Shown here: positions 45,973 through 55,123 of the stretch, in pieces
How positions within the stretch are numbered: the stretch's first letter is position 1
How the letters are laid out: each line of letters begins with the position of its first letter
Assembly (NCBI RefSeq): GCF_002211285.1
Contig: NZ_LOKX01000012.1
Location: forward strand, 310,001 to 374,000
Reading direction: 5' to 3'
Length of the DNA stretch: 64,000 nt
DNA from: Rhizobium sp. R635
GTDB taxonomy: Bacteria > Pseudomonadota > Alphaproteobacteria > Rhizobiales > Rhizobiaceae
Made by a program: the position numbers and the translations under genes
Notes under the pieces: model-generated
What the model saw: only the letters and a program-made list of their open reading frames with translations
What the model was told of the DNA's origin: nothing
Database searches by the model: none

Positions 45973-46902
45973 TCAGACGGTGTACCAGTAGCGGACGATG
46001 TGGAAGAACAGCGGCGCGGCGAAGGTGATGGAATCCAGGCGGTCGAGCACGCCGCCGTGACCCTCGATGACATAGCCCCAGTCCTTGGCGTTGAGATCGC
46101 GCTTGATGGCCGAGAGCACGAAGCCGCCGAAGAAGCCCGCGACGACGATGACCGTGCTGACGGCCGCCGCCTGCAGAGGCGAGAACGGCGTGAGGCGATA
46201 GAGCAGCGTTCCCACCAGGATGGCCGAGGCGCCGCCGCCGATCAGGCCTTCGAGCGTCTTCGACGGGCTGATGTTCGGTGAGAAGCGATGCTTTCCGAGA
46301 AGCTTGCCCCAGACATATTGGAAGACGTCGCTGAGCTGCACCACGATGACGAGATAGACGAGAAGAAGGGCCGACGGCGTGCCGGTCTGCAGCATGAGCA
46401 GCGCGGGAGCATGGCTGATCGAATAGACCGTCAGCATCAATCCCCATTGCACCCGGGCGGTGCGCGCCAGGAATTCGTTGACGTCGCCCGTCAGGGTCGC
46501 CACCGCCGGCAGGATCAGGAAGGCATAGACCGGGATGAATATCGCGAAGAGGCCATACCACAGTGTCCCGAGCAGCACATACTGCACCGGCAGGACGACG
46601 AAGAAGGACAGGAACAGCGCCAGATGGTCGCCGCGTCGCGATGGCGTCAGCGTCCAGAATTCGCGAAGCGCCATGAAGGACAGGAATGCGAACAGGACGA
46701 CCACCGCGGTATCGCCGAGCAGGATCGCGCCGCCGAATATCGCGACCATGATCCACCAGGAGCGGATACGGGCATTGAGATTGTGGACGGTGGCGACGGA
46801 GCCGGGCTCGCTCGCGTGCCGCTGAAGGATGAAGCCGATGGCCGAGGCGACGGCCAGCAGGCCGAGGATTGCGGCAAGCACGATGGAAAAATGGCTGGTC
46901 AT
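45973..46902 (-). CDS. CDP-diacylglycerol synthase-like (CdsA family)
   Basis: A 309-aa membrane enzyme with about eight helices that makes CDP-diacylglycerol from phosphatidate and CTP. The family signature is complete (SAIKRDLNAKDWG, then EGHGGVLDRLD). It overlaps the acyltransferase gene by 4 nt. Being longer than housekeeping CdsA and paired with a PlsC-like gene, it is probably a second, accessory copy. Confidence 0.9.
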   Translation of the reverse strand: MTSHFSIVLAAILGLLAVASAIGFILQRHASEPGSVATVHNLNARIRSWWIMVAIFGGAILLGDTAVVVLFAFLSFMALREFWTLTPSRRGDHLALFLSFFVVLPVQYVLLGTLWYGLFAIFIPVYAFLILPAVATLTGDVNEFLARTARVQWGLMLTVYSISHAPALLMLQTGTPSALLLVYLVIVVQLSDVFQYVWGKLLGKHRFSPNISPSKTLEGLIGGGASAILVGTLLYRLTPFSPLQAAAVSTVIVVAGFFGGFVLSAIKRDLNAKDWGYVIEGHGGVLDRLDSITFAAPLFFHIVRYWYTV

Positions 46903-47519
46903 GCGATGTGCTTTCCGTCCGCTAGCTCGATGACTGCCGCACGGGCGCGGGCCAGGAACGCGTCCTTTCCTTCGCCCGGTTCGACGCGCAGCGGCTTGCC
47001 GAAGCGCGCCGTGCAGGTGATCGGCACGATGAGCCAGCTTCCCTTCGGCAGGATGCGCTGAAGATTGTCGAGATGGATCGGCACGAGATCGACATCGGGG
47101 AAACGGCAGGCGAGGCGATAGATGCCGCTGCGGAAAGGGGCGATCTCATCGTTGGCGCTTCTCGTGCCTTCCGGGAAGATCAGGACCGAGCGCCCCTCTT
47201 CGAGCAGGCGCTCGACCGGCTCCAGCGGGTTGCTTTCGGGCAGAGGCTTGCGGTCTATCAGGACGGCGCGCAGGCCTTTCTCGGCGATGAAACGGCGCAA
47301 GGCGCTTGTTCCCCAATAATCGCGCGCCGCGACCGGGTGAGTCAGTCGCCGGATCGGCCACGGCAGGGCGGCCATGACGGCGACGGTATCGACATGGCTG
47401 TTGTGATTGGCGAAATAGATGCGGCGGCGAGGGTCGGGCGCACAGCCCCGCCACTCGCTTCGGGCGCCGACCATGATCCGGACGAACAGCACGAGAAGGC
47501 GACGGATGAGCGCGGTCAT
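46899..47519 (-). CDS. 1-acylglycerol-3-phosphate acyltransferase-like (PlsC family)
   Basis: A 206-aa membrane-associated acyltransferase with the HX4D motif (H39 to D44, NHNSHVD), FPEGTRS and a hydrophobic N-terminus. It would make phosphatidate, the substrate of the next gene. The two overlap (ATGA), so they form a short phospholipid operon. It has no evident link to nap. Confidence 0.9.
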   Translation of the reverse strand: MTALIRRLLVLFVRIMVGARSEWRGCAPDPRRRIYFANHNSHVDTVAVMAALPWPIRRLTHPVAARDYWGTSALRRFIAEKGLRAVLIDRKPLPESNPLEPVERLLEEGRSVLIFPEGTRSANDEIAPFRSGIYRLACRFPDVDLVPIHLDNLQRILPKGSWLIVPITCTARFGKPLRVEPGEGKDAFLARARAAVIELADGKHIA

Positions 47520-47826
47520 AATCTCTCCAGGGAACGGCCGAGGCTCATCCTACGCGTGATACCGGTGCGCGCCAGCCAAGCGCTGAGCCCGACCGCCCAG
47601 GACGACGACCGGCTCGCGATCGGCCGCCGCGAGGCGTCTTCTTCTTCACCCATTTCAATTTCCCCAACCCGATGGTTCTATGCATATCCTGCCGGAGTCG
47701 CCGCGCCAAGCCCTGTAGATCCGGCCCGAGAAGCACGGCGACGCCGGGCGTGCAGGCCTGCCATATCTCATGTTTTCAGCCATGTCGTAACGGCCGATCA
47801 GCCTGATTTTTAAGCCTGTTCGCTGC

Positions 47827-47854
47827 TTGACACTTTTTTGGGCGCTACTATGAT
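47827..47854 (+). promoter_or_regulatory. sigma-70-type promoter of the nucleobase operon
   Basis: TTGACA, 16-nt spacer, TATGAT. It is followed directly by the dyad at 47858-47873 and the ATG at 47891. The preceding stretch 47520-47826 shows no credible gene. Confidence 0.65.
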
Positions 47855-47857
47855 TTT

Positions 47858-47873
47858 TGAACCAGATGGTAAA
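47858..47873. promoter_or_regulatory. RutR-like operator overlapping the start point
   Basis: TGAACCAGATGGTAAA matches the RutR box TTGACCA-NN-TGGTCAA at 11 of 14 positions, including the whole ACCA-NN-TGGT core. Just downstream of the -10, it would suit a repressor released by pyrimidine breakdown products. Confidence 0.45.
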
Positions 47874-47890
47874 AATAAGGGGAGCAATCA

Positions 47891-48877
47891 ATGACCAAAG
47901 ACATCCTGATTTCACGCCGGGCAGTCATCGCATCGGGCATTGCGCTTGGCGTCAGCGGCTTCGCCCCGCTCGCAAGGGCCGCCGCCCCGTTGAAAGTCGC
48001 CGGTATTCATGCCTCGCCGGTCGAAAATGCCTGGAATTCCTGTCTCCACAAGGCCCTTCAGGACGCGGCCAAGGACGGCGTCATCGAATATGTCTTCTCC
48101 GAAGGCGTCTCCGGCACCGATTATCCCCGCGCCATGCGCGAATATGCCGAACAGGGCAACAAGCTGATCATCGGCGAGGCCTATGCCGTGGAGAAAGAAG
48201 CCCGGCAGGTCGCGGCCGACTATCCCGATACGGCTTTCGTCCTGGGCTCGAGCGGTGAGCAGGCCGGCGACAATTTCGGTGTCTTCGGCACCTGGAACTA
48301 TGACGGCGCCTATCTGGCCGGCATGCTGGCGGGCAAGATGACCAAGTCGAATGTCGTCGGTTCGGTCGGCGCCATTCCGATCCCCGAGGTCAACATGCTG
48401 ATCAACGCCTTCGCCGCGGGCGTCAAGGCGGTCAACCCGGATGCAAAGCACCTCGTCTCGTTCATCGGCACCTTCTTCGATCCGCCGAAGGCCCGCGAAG
48501 CCGGTCTTGCCCAGATCGACGCCGGCGCCGACATTCTGTTCGGCGAGCGTATCGGCACGGCCGACGCCGCCAAGGAGCGCGGCATCAAGTCGATCGGCTC
48601 GCTGATCGATTACACGCCGCGCTATCCGGATACGGTGTTCGCCAACGCCATGTGGTACTTCCGCCCGATCCTGAATGCCGCGATCGCCGATGTCGCCGCC
48701 GGAAAACCGGTCGGACGGAATTACACGTCCTACGGCCTGATGAAGGAAGGCGGCAGCGACATCGTCTTCGTCAAGGGTGTCGCGCCCGCCGAGGCGGAAG
48801 CGGCGATGGAGGCCAAGCGTGCGGAGATCAAAGCCGGCACGTTCGAAGTTCCGAAGATGATGGACGAGCCGAAGTAG
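47891..48877 (+). CDS. BMP-family nucleoside/nucleobase binding protein
   Basis: A 328-aa periplasmic binding protein of the basic-membrane-protein (PnrA/BmpD-like) family. The signal carries a twin-arginine pattern (SRRAVIASG), so export may be by Tat. The body shows family motifs: PVENAWNSCLHKAL, PDTAFVLGSSG, GTWNYDGAYLAGMLAG. GGGGAGC precedes the ATG. Members bind nucleosides or nucleobases; the cytosine deaminase in the same operon supports a pyrimidine base. Confidence 0.93.
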   Translation: MTKDILISRRAVIASGIALGVSGFAPLARAAAPLKVAGIHASPVENAWNSCLHKALQDAAKDGVIEYVFSEGVSGTDYPRAMREYAEQGNKLIIGEAYAVEKEARQVAADYPDTAFVLGSSGEQAGDNFGVFGTWNYDGAYLAGMLAGKMTKSNVVGSVGAIPIPEVNMLINAFAAGVKAVNPDAKHLVSFIGTFFDPPKAREAGLAQIDAGADILFGERIGTADAAKERGIKSIGSLIDYTPRYPDTVFANAMWYFRPILNAAIADVAAGKPVGRNYTSYGLMKEGGSDIVFVKGVAPAEAEAAMEAKRAEIKAGTFEVPKMMDEPK

Positions 48878-48885
48878 TTCGGCTC

Positions 48886-50298
48886 ATGCAGGGCGACGCG
48901 ACCGAGCTGGCGGCAGCGATCAGGCATGGCAGCCTGAGCGCTGCGGAAGCGATGCAGATCTCTCTTGAGGCAGCCGCGCGGCACGAGCCGCTCGGCGCGA
49001 TCGCCTATATCGATGCCGCCATGGGGCTCGCCTCGGCGAAGGCTTGCGACGGGGAGCGGCTAAATGCGCCCGATCAATTTGCCGCCCGGCCCTTTGCCGG
49101 CGTGCCGACGTTGGCGAAGGATCTTGGCGGTCCCTTTGCGGGGCTGCCGGTGACGGCCGGTTCCCGCCTCTTCGAAAGAAAGGGCGGCGAAGCCGATTCC
49201 GATCTCGCCTCCCGGTTCCGCGACGCCGGCTTCTGCCTGTTCGGCCTGACGACGAGCCCGGAATTCGGTCTTTCGCTTGCCAGCGAACCGGCGATCGGGC
49301 CGGTCTGCCGCAATCCGCTCGATCCGGAGAGAACCGCCGGCGGCTCCTCCGGCGGCGCGGCGGCAGCGGTTGCGGCCGGGATCGTCGCGATTGCCCATGC
49401 CACCGACGCCGGCGGCTCGATCCGCGTGCCCGCCGCCTGCTGCGGCCTTGTCGGACTGAAGCCGACACGTGGCGCCATGCCAGGCGGACCATCCTTCGGC
49501 AACCATCTCGCCGGCATCGCGAGCGAACTGGCGGTCTGCCGCTCGGTGCGGGATACGGCGCTGATTTTCGACCGGCTGAGCGGCAATTCGCGCGGACCTG
49601 TTCCGGACCCCTCCCCTGTCGATATCGACAACGGCCGTTTGAGGATCGGCCTGCTGACCGATACCGGGCCGGCTTACCCGACTGAGGGTAGCCGGCTTGC
49701 CGCAGTCGAAGACGCGGCGCGCATGCTTGAAAGCGATGGACATATCGTCGTTCCACTGGCCTGGGCCGACTTCGAATGGAGTGTCGCCGCCAGCAGCCGC
49801 GCCTTTGCCGACATCGTTTCCGTCAACCTTTCCGCACTCATCGAGGCGGCGGCTCTTGAGGAGAGTCGGGCCGAGCCTCTCACGCAGGCGTTCGCGGCGC
49901 GCGGGCGGGCGCTGTCGGCGACTATGCTCTGGGACACGCTGAACGATGCCGTCCTGGTGAGCCATCGTCTCTGGGCGCTGTTCGACAGGGTCGATTGCAT
50001 CCTGATGCCGATGCTTGCTTCCGCGCCGCTTGCGATCGGCTCCTTTCCGTCCGATCATGCCGACACGGATCTGCATCTCGAACGCATGGCGGCATTCGCG
50101 CCGCTTGCCTGCCTCGCCAATATTTCGGGTTTTCCTGCTTTGACGCTCCCTTTCGGACAGGATCAACAGGCCATGCCGCTGCCGGTGCAACTCATGGCGC
50201 CGATGAGCCACGAGCCGCGCCTGCTGTCGCTCGCCGTACGCCTGGAGGCCGAGGGGCGATGGCAGCACCGCTTTCCGGTGGCGGGATTGCCGTCATGA
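48886..50298 (+). CDS. amidase-signature family hydrolase
   Basis: A 470-aa amidase with the Ser-Ser-Lys triad visible: K78 (LAKDLGG), S154/S155 in GGSSGG, and nucleophile S178 in ATDAGGSIR. The substrate is unknown. It starts 8 nt after the binding-protein stop, with a weak ribosome site, and overlaps the ATPase start. Its position inside a nucleobase operon suggests hydrolysis of a ring-opened or amide derivative, but that is inference. Confidence 0.9.
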   Translation: MQGDATELAAAIRHGSLSAAEAMQISLEAAARHEPLGAIAYIDAAMGLASAKACDGERLNAPDQFAARPFAGVPTLAKDLGGPFAGLPVTAGSRLFERKGGEADSDLASRFRDAGFCLFGLTTSPEFGLSLASEPAIGPVCRNPLDPERTAGGSSGGAAAAVAAGIVAIAHATDAGGSIRVPAACCGLVGLKPTRGAMPGGPSFGNHLAGIASELAVCRSVRDTALIFDRLSGNSRGPVPDPSPVDIDNGRLRIGLLTDTGPAYPTEGSRLAAVEDAARMLESDGHIVVPLAWADFEWSVAASSRAFADIVSVNLSALIEAAALEESRAEPLTQAFAARGRALSATMLWDTLNDAVLVSHRLWALFDRVDCILMPMLASAPLAIGSFPSDHADTDLHLERMAAFAPLACLANISGFPALTLPFGQDQQAMPLPVQLMAPMSHEPRLLSLAVRLEAEGRWQHRFPVAGLPS

Positions 50299-51827
50299 CC
50301 GGGCCCGTTCTGGAAATTATCGGTGTCAGCAAACGCTTCGGCGACAATCTTGCCAATGACGATATTTCCATGACGCTCGCCGGGGGCGAGATCGTGGCCT
50401 TGCTCGGCGAGAACGGTGCAGGCAAGACCACGCTGATGAGCATCCTTTTCGGCCACTACATGCCGGATGCCGGCCGAATTCTGATCGAGGGCGCGGAGGC
50501 GCCGCAGGGCAAACCGCGGGCGGCGATCCGCGCCGGGGTCGGCATGGTGCACCAGCATTTCTCGCTGGCGCCCAATCTGACGGTGCTTGAAAATGTCATG
50601 ACCGGCACGGAGGGACTGTGGTCCTGGCGTTCGGCAACGTCAGCGGCGCGCAAGAAGCTCCTGGCCATTTCCGAGCGCTTCGGCCTCGCGGTCGATCCCG
50701 ACGCCCGTCTTGGCGACCTGTCGGTCGGCGAGCAGCAGCGGGTGGAAATCCTCAAGGCGCTCTACAACGACGCCCGCATCCTGATCCTCGACGAGCCGAC
50801 GGCGGTGCTGACCAATATCGAGGCCGAGCGGTTGTTCACGACACTGAAGGAAATGGCCCGCCAGGGCCTGTCGCTGATTTTCATTTCGCACAAGCTCGAC
50901 GAGGTGATGGCCGCGGCCGACCGCATCGTGGTCCTGCGCGGCGGCAAGATGGTCGCCGAACGCAGGGCGTCGGACACCAGCAAGGCGGAACTCGCCGAAC
51001 TGATGGTCGGGCGCCGCGTGACGCGGCCTGTGCGCGAGCCATCGACACCCGGGGCCGTTGCCCTCGAAGCGGACGGCGTGACGGCGCGCACCGGCGGCGT
51101 CGACCGGCTGAAATCGATCAGCTTCCGGCTGCACCAGGGCGAGATCCTCGGCATCATCGGCGTTTCAGGCAATGGCCAGGCGGCGTTGGCGCATCTTCTG
51201 TCCGGCACGCTGGCGCGCAGTGGCGGCGACCTCAAGCTGTTCGGGGAAGCGGTCGGTCATCTCGGCGTCGCCGATGTCGTCGAAGCCGGCATCGGCCGTA
51301 TTCCGGAAGATCGCAACCATGAAGGCGTGATCGGAGAAATGGCGATCTGGGAAAACGCCGTGCTGGAGCGTATCGCCTCGCCGGCTTTCTCGCGCCGTGG
51401 TTTCGTCGACCGCAAGGCCGGCATGGCCTTCGCAAGCGAAATCATCGACGGGTTCGACGTTCGCGGCGGCGGCCCGGCGATCCGCACCCGGCTGCTTTCC
51501 GGCGGCAATATGCAGAAGCTCATTCTTGGCCGCAGCCTCTACCGGCGGCCGCGCATCCTGATTGCCGCGCAGCCCGCTCGCGGCCTCGATGAAGGTGCGG
51601 TTGCCGCCGTGCACGCTCGCCTGCTCGAAGCGCGTCGGCAGGGGACCGCCGTGCTGCTGATCTCGGAGGATCTCGACGAAGTGATCGCGCTTGCCGATCG
51701 CATACAGGCGATCGTCGGCGGCCGTCTGTCGCCGCCGGTCGAGGCCGATGGCGCCGACGCCCGCAGGCTGGGCCTGATGATGGCCGGCGAATGGCAGGAA
51801 ACCCCAGAGGCCCACGATGCGATTTGA
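50295..51827 (+). CDS. nucleoside-type ABC ATPase, double domain
   Basis: A 510-aa fused ATPase. The first half is complete: GENGAGKTT, LSVGEQQR, ILILDEPT. The second has a changed Walker A (GVSGNGQAA) and AQPARGLD for Walker B, with LSGGNMQK intact, as is usual in BMP-linked transporters such as YufO/NupO. So one active and one degenerate site. ATGA overlap with the amidase gene. Confidence 0.94.
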   Translation: MTGPVLEIIGVSKRFGDNLANDDISMTLAGGEIVALLGENGAGKTTLMSILFGHYMPDAGRILIEGAEAPQGKPRAAIRAGVGMVHQHFSLAPNLTVLENVMTGTEGLWSWRSATSAARKKLLAISERFGLAVDPDARLGDLSVGEQQRVEILKALYNDARILILDEPTAVLTNIEAERLFTTLKEMARQGLSLIFISHKLDEVMAAADRIVVLRGGKMVAERRASDTSKAELAELMVGRRVTRPVREPSTPGAVALEADGVTARTGGVDRLKSISFRLHQGEILGIIGVSGNGQAALAHLLSGTLARSGGDLKLFGEAVGHLGVADVVEAGIGRIPEDRNHEGVIGEMAIWENAVLERIASPAFSRRGFVDRKAGMAFASEIIDGFDVRGGGPAIRTRLLSGGNMQKLILGRSLYRRPRILIAAQPARGLDEGAVAAVHARLLEARRQGTAVLLISEDLDEVIALADRIQAIVGGRLSPPVEADGADARRLGLMMAGEWQETPEAHDAI

Positions 51828-52866
51828 GCGCCGCGAGCACCGCCCGCTTTCCCTGCTGATATTCACGCCCGTCGTCGCGGTCATTGCGGCGCTGGCGTTG
51901 GCCGGCATCCTGATCGCGATTGCCGGCGCGCCCGTTCTCGATGCCTATTGGCGCATCCTGACCGGCGCCTTCGGCTCGCGGCTGTCGGCAACCGAAACGC
52001 TGACGCGGGCAACGCCGCTGATGCTGACGGGGCTTGCTGCCGCTGTCGCCTTCCGGGCGCGGCTCTGGAATATCGGCGCCGAGGGCCAGTTCTATCTCGG
52101 CGCGATTGCCGTTGCGGCCGCAAGCTCGAAACTGCTGGGCAATCTTCCCGCCCCCATCCTCATTCCGCTCCTGCTGCTGATCGGCGCCATTGCCGGCATG
52201 GTGCTGATCCTGGTTCCGCTGTGGCTCAGGCTGCGCTTTTCCGTCGACGAGGTCGTCACCAGCCTGCTCCTGAACTTCATCGCCGTGCTTTTCGTGTCAA
52301 TGCTCATCGATGGCGTTCTCAAAGATCCGCTCGCCTTCGGTTGGCCGCAGTCGCAGTCCGTCAGCGATCACGCCATGCTGCCGAAGCTGATCGCCCGCTC
52401 GCGCCTGCATATCGGCTTTGCGATCGCGATCGCTCTTGCCGCCGTCGTCCATTTTGTCCAGTCCCGCACCGTATTCGGCATGCAGTCCCGCGCCGCAGGC
52501 CTCAATCCTGCCGGCGCTGTTTTCGCAGGCGTGCCGCTCGGCAGAACGCTGGTGAAGGTCGCCTGCCTCTCGGGCGGGCTCGCGGGGCTCGCAGGCGCGA
52601 TCGAGGTGATGGGTGTCAAGGGTTACGTGACGACCGATCTCTCGCCCGGTTTCGGCTATGCCGGCATCGTCGTCGCCATGCTCGCCAACCTCAATCCGCT
52701 GGGCGTCGTCTTCGCCGCTATTTTCACCGCCACCATGTTCGTGGGCGCGGACGGCATGAGCCGGGGCCTCGGCATCCCGACTTATATCGCCGACGTCACG
52801 GTGGCGCTGTCGCTGCTGACGATGCTGATCGCGTTGTTCTTCACTCAGTACAGGATTCGGCGATGA
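51817..52866 (+). CDS. nucleoside-type ABC permease 1
   Basis: A 349-aa inner-membrane permease (BPD_transp_2 type) with about nine to ten helices. It has the family stretch FRARLWNIGAEGQFYLGA and LNPAGAVFAGV. It overlaps the ATPase gene by 11 nt and the second permease by 4 nt. Confidence 0.94.
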   Translation: MRFERREHRPLSLLIFTPVVAVIAALALAGILIAIAGAPVLDAYWRILTGAFGSRLSATETLTRATPLMLTGLAAAVAFRARLWNIGAEGQFYLGAIAVAAASSKLLGNLPAPILIPLLLLIGAIAGMVLILVPLWLRLRFSVDEVVTSLLLNFIAVLFVSMLIDGVLKDPLAFGWPQSQSVSDHAMLPKLIARSRLHIGFAIAIALAAVVHFVQSRTVFGMQSRAAGLNPAGAVFAGVPLGRTLVKVACLSGGLAGLAGAIEVMGVKGYVTTDLSPGFGYAGIVVAMLANLNPLGVVFAAIFTATMFVGADGMSRGLGIPTYIADVTVALSLLTMLIALFFTQYRIRR

Positions 52867-53807
52867 TGCAGCTGTTCGATATCATCGCCTCCGCCGGGCT
52901 CTGGGCGGCAATCCTGCGGATCGCCACGCCGCTGATTTTCGGCACGCTCGGCGCTCTTCTGTGCGAACGGGCGGGTGTGCTCAATCTCGGCATCGAAGGC
53001 ATCATGACCTTTGGGGCGATGATCGGCTGGCTATCCGTCTATCACGGCGCCGATCTCTGGACCGGCCTGCTGATTGCCGCAGTGGCCGGCGGCGTCTTCG
53101 GCCTGCTGCATGCGGGGCTGACGGTGACGCTCGGCCTCTCGCAGCATGTCGCCGGTCTCGGCGTCACGCTCTTTGCGTCGAGTTTCAGCTATTATGTGTT
53201 CCGGCTGATCGTGCCGCTTGCCAATACGCCGCCCACCATCGTGCCGTTCCAGCCGATCGCCATTCCCGGCCTCTCTACGCTGCCTTTCATCGGCCCGGCC
53301 TTCTTCACGCAGACCGCGCCGACCTATCTTGCGATCCTGATCGCCCTGTTGATGGCCTACATCATCTTCCGCACGCCCGTGGGGCTTGCGATCCGCATGA
53401 CCGGCGAGAACCCGCATGCGGCGGAAGCCCAGGGCGTCAATCCGATGAAGGTGCGTTACGGCGCGGTCATCGCCGGCAGCGCGCTGATGGGAATGGGTGG
53501 CGCCTTCTTGACCTTGTCGGCATTCAACAGCTTCTTTCCGACCATGGTGCAGGGGCGCGGATGGATCTGCATTGCGCTCGTCGTGTTCGCCTCCTGGCGG
53601 CCGGGCCGCGCGCTTTTCGGCGCCCTGCTCTTCGCCTTCTTCGATGCTTTCCAGCTTCGGCTGCAAACTGTGCTGAGCGGGCTTGTGCCCTATCAGCTCT
53701 TCCTGATGACGCCCTATATTCTCTCCATTGCCGCGCTTGCCGTCATGGCCCGCCGCGCCCGCGTTCCGCAGGCGCTGATGCAGCCCTACCGCCGCGGCGA
53801 GCGCTGA
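52863..53807 (+). CDS. nucleoside-type ABC permease 2
   Basis: A 314-aa second permease with the motif ERAGVLNLGIEGIMTFGAM and MTGENPHAAEAQGVNP, both typical of the NupQ-like partner. Start ATG 52863 (overlapping the previous stop) is followed by a second ATG. It forms the channel with permease 1. Confidence 0.94.
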   Translation: MMQLFDIIASAGLWAAILRIATPLIFGTLGALLCERAGVLNLGIEGIMTFGAMIGWLSVYHGADLWTGLLIAAVAGGVFGLLHAGLTVTLGLSQHVAGLGVTLFASSFSYYVFRLIVPLANTPPTIVPFQPIAIPGLSTLPFIGPAFFTQTAPTYLAILIALLMAYIIFRTPVGLAIRMTGENPHAAEAQGVNPMKVRYGAVIAGSALMGMGGAFLTLSAFNSFFPTMVQGRGWICIALVVFASWRPGRALFGALLFAFFDAFQLRLQTVLSGLVPYQLFLMTPYILSIAALAVMARRARVPQALMQPYRRGER

Positions 53808-53833
53808 GACCATCCACATCCAACGAGGCTCCG

Positions 53834-55123
53834 ATGTTCGATCTGATCGTCAGAAACGCAAATCTTCCCGATGGCCGCACCGGCATCGATATCGGCATCG
53901 AGGGTGACAGGATCATCGCCGTCGAGCCCAATCTCCAGGCGCAGGCGGGCGAAGAAATCGACGCGAACGGCAGGCTGGTCAGCCCGCCGTTCGTTGATCC
54001 GCATTTTCACATGGACGCCACCCTGTCGCTCGGCCTGCCGCGCATGAACGTCTCCGGCACGCTGCTCGAAGGCATCGCGCTCTGGGGCGAGCTGCGCCCC
54101 ATCGTGACGAAGGAAGAGCTGGTCGACCGTGCGCTGCGCTATTGCGATCTGGCGGTGACGCAAGGCCTGCTCTTCATCCGCAGCCATGTCGATACCAGCG
54201 ATCCCAGGCTGGTGACGGTCGAAGCGATGATCGAGGTCCGCGAAAAGGTGGCGCCCTATATCGACCTGCAACTGGTCGCCTTCCCCCAGGACGGTTATTA
54301 TCGCTCGCCGGGCGCGATCGATGCGCTTAACCGGGCGCTCGACATGGGCGTCGATATCGTCGGCGGCATTCCGCACTTCGAACGGACGATGGGCGAAGGG
54401 ACGGCCTCGGTCGAGGCGCTCTGCCGCATCGCCGCCGATCGCGGCCTGCCGGTCGACATGCATTGCGACGAAACCGACGATCCGCTCTCGCGCCATATCG
54501 AGACGCTGGCGGCTGAGACCATCCGCTTCGGCCTGCAGGGACGTGTCGCCGGCTCGCATCTGACCTCGATGCACTCGATGGACAATTATTATGTCTCCAA
54601 GCTCATTCCGCTGATGGCGGAGGCCGAGATCAACGTCATCCCCAATCCGCTGATCAACATCATGCTGCAGGGCCGGCACGATACCTATCCGAAACGCCGC
54701 GGCATGACCCGCGTGAGGGAATTGATGGATGCCGGGCTGAACGTTTCCTTCGGGCACGATTGCGTCATGGACCCGTGGTATTCGATGGGATCGGGCGACA
54801 TGCTGGAGGTTGGCCATATGGCGATCCATGTCGCGCAGATGGCGGGCATCGAGGACAAGAAGAAGATCTTCGACGCCCTGACCGTCAATTCGGCGAAGAC
54901 GATGGGGCTTACAGGCTACGGCCTGGAGAAGGGATGCAACGCCGACCTGGTCATCCTCCAGGCGCGAGATACGTTGGAAGCGCTGCGGCTGAAGCCGAAC
55001 CGGCTGGCGGTGATCCGCCGCGGCAAGGTCGTCGCCCGCTCGGCGCCGCGCATCGGCGAGCTTTTCCTGGATGGCCGCCCCTCCCGGATCGACGGTGGCC
55101 TGGATTACGCACCGCGCTATTGA
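53834..55123 (+). CDS. codA: cytosine deaminase-like amidohydrolase (CodA)
   Basis: A 429-aa amidohydrolase, close in length to E. coli CodA (427). Metal ligands H57 and H59 (HFHMD), H210, E213 (HCDE), H242 (GSHLT) and D309 (FGHDCVMDPWYSMG) are all in place. E. coli CodA turns cytosine into uracil and ammonia. Last gene of the nucleobase operon, 26 nt after permease 2. Its last 7 nt overlap a convergent methyltransferase gene. Some relatives act on other ring amines, so cytosine is the best but not the sole choice. Confidence 0.9.
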   Translation: MFDLIVRNANLPDGRTGIDIGIEGDRIIAVEPNLQAQAGEEIDANGRLVSPPFVDPHFHMDATLSLGLPRMNVSGTLLEGIALWGELRPIVTKEELVDRALRYCDLAVTQGLLFIRSHVDTSDPRLVTVEAMIEVREKVAPYIDLQLVAFPQDGYYRSPGAIDALNRALDMGVDIVGGIPHFERTMGEGTASVEALCRIAADRGLPVDMHCDETDDPLSRHIETLAAETIRFGLQGRVAGSHLTSMHSMDNYYVSKLIPLMAEAEINVIPNPLINIMLQGRHDTYPKRRGMTRVRELMDAGLNVSFGHDCVMDPWYSMGSGDMLEVGHMAIHVAQMAGIEDKKKIFDALTVNSAKTMGLTGYGLEKGCNADLVILQARDTLEALRLKPNRLAVIRRGKVVARSAPRIGELFLDGRPSRIDGGLDYAPRY

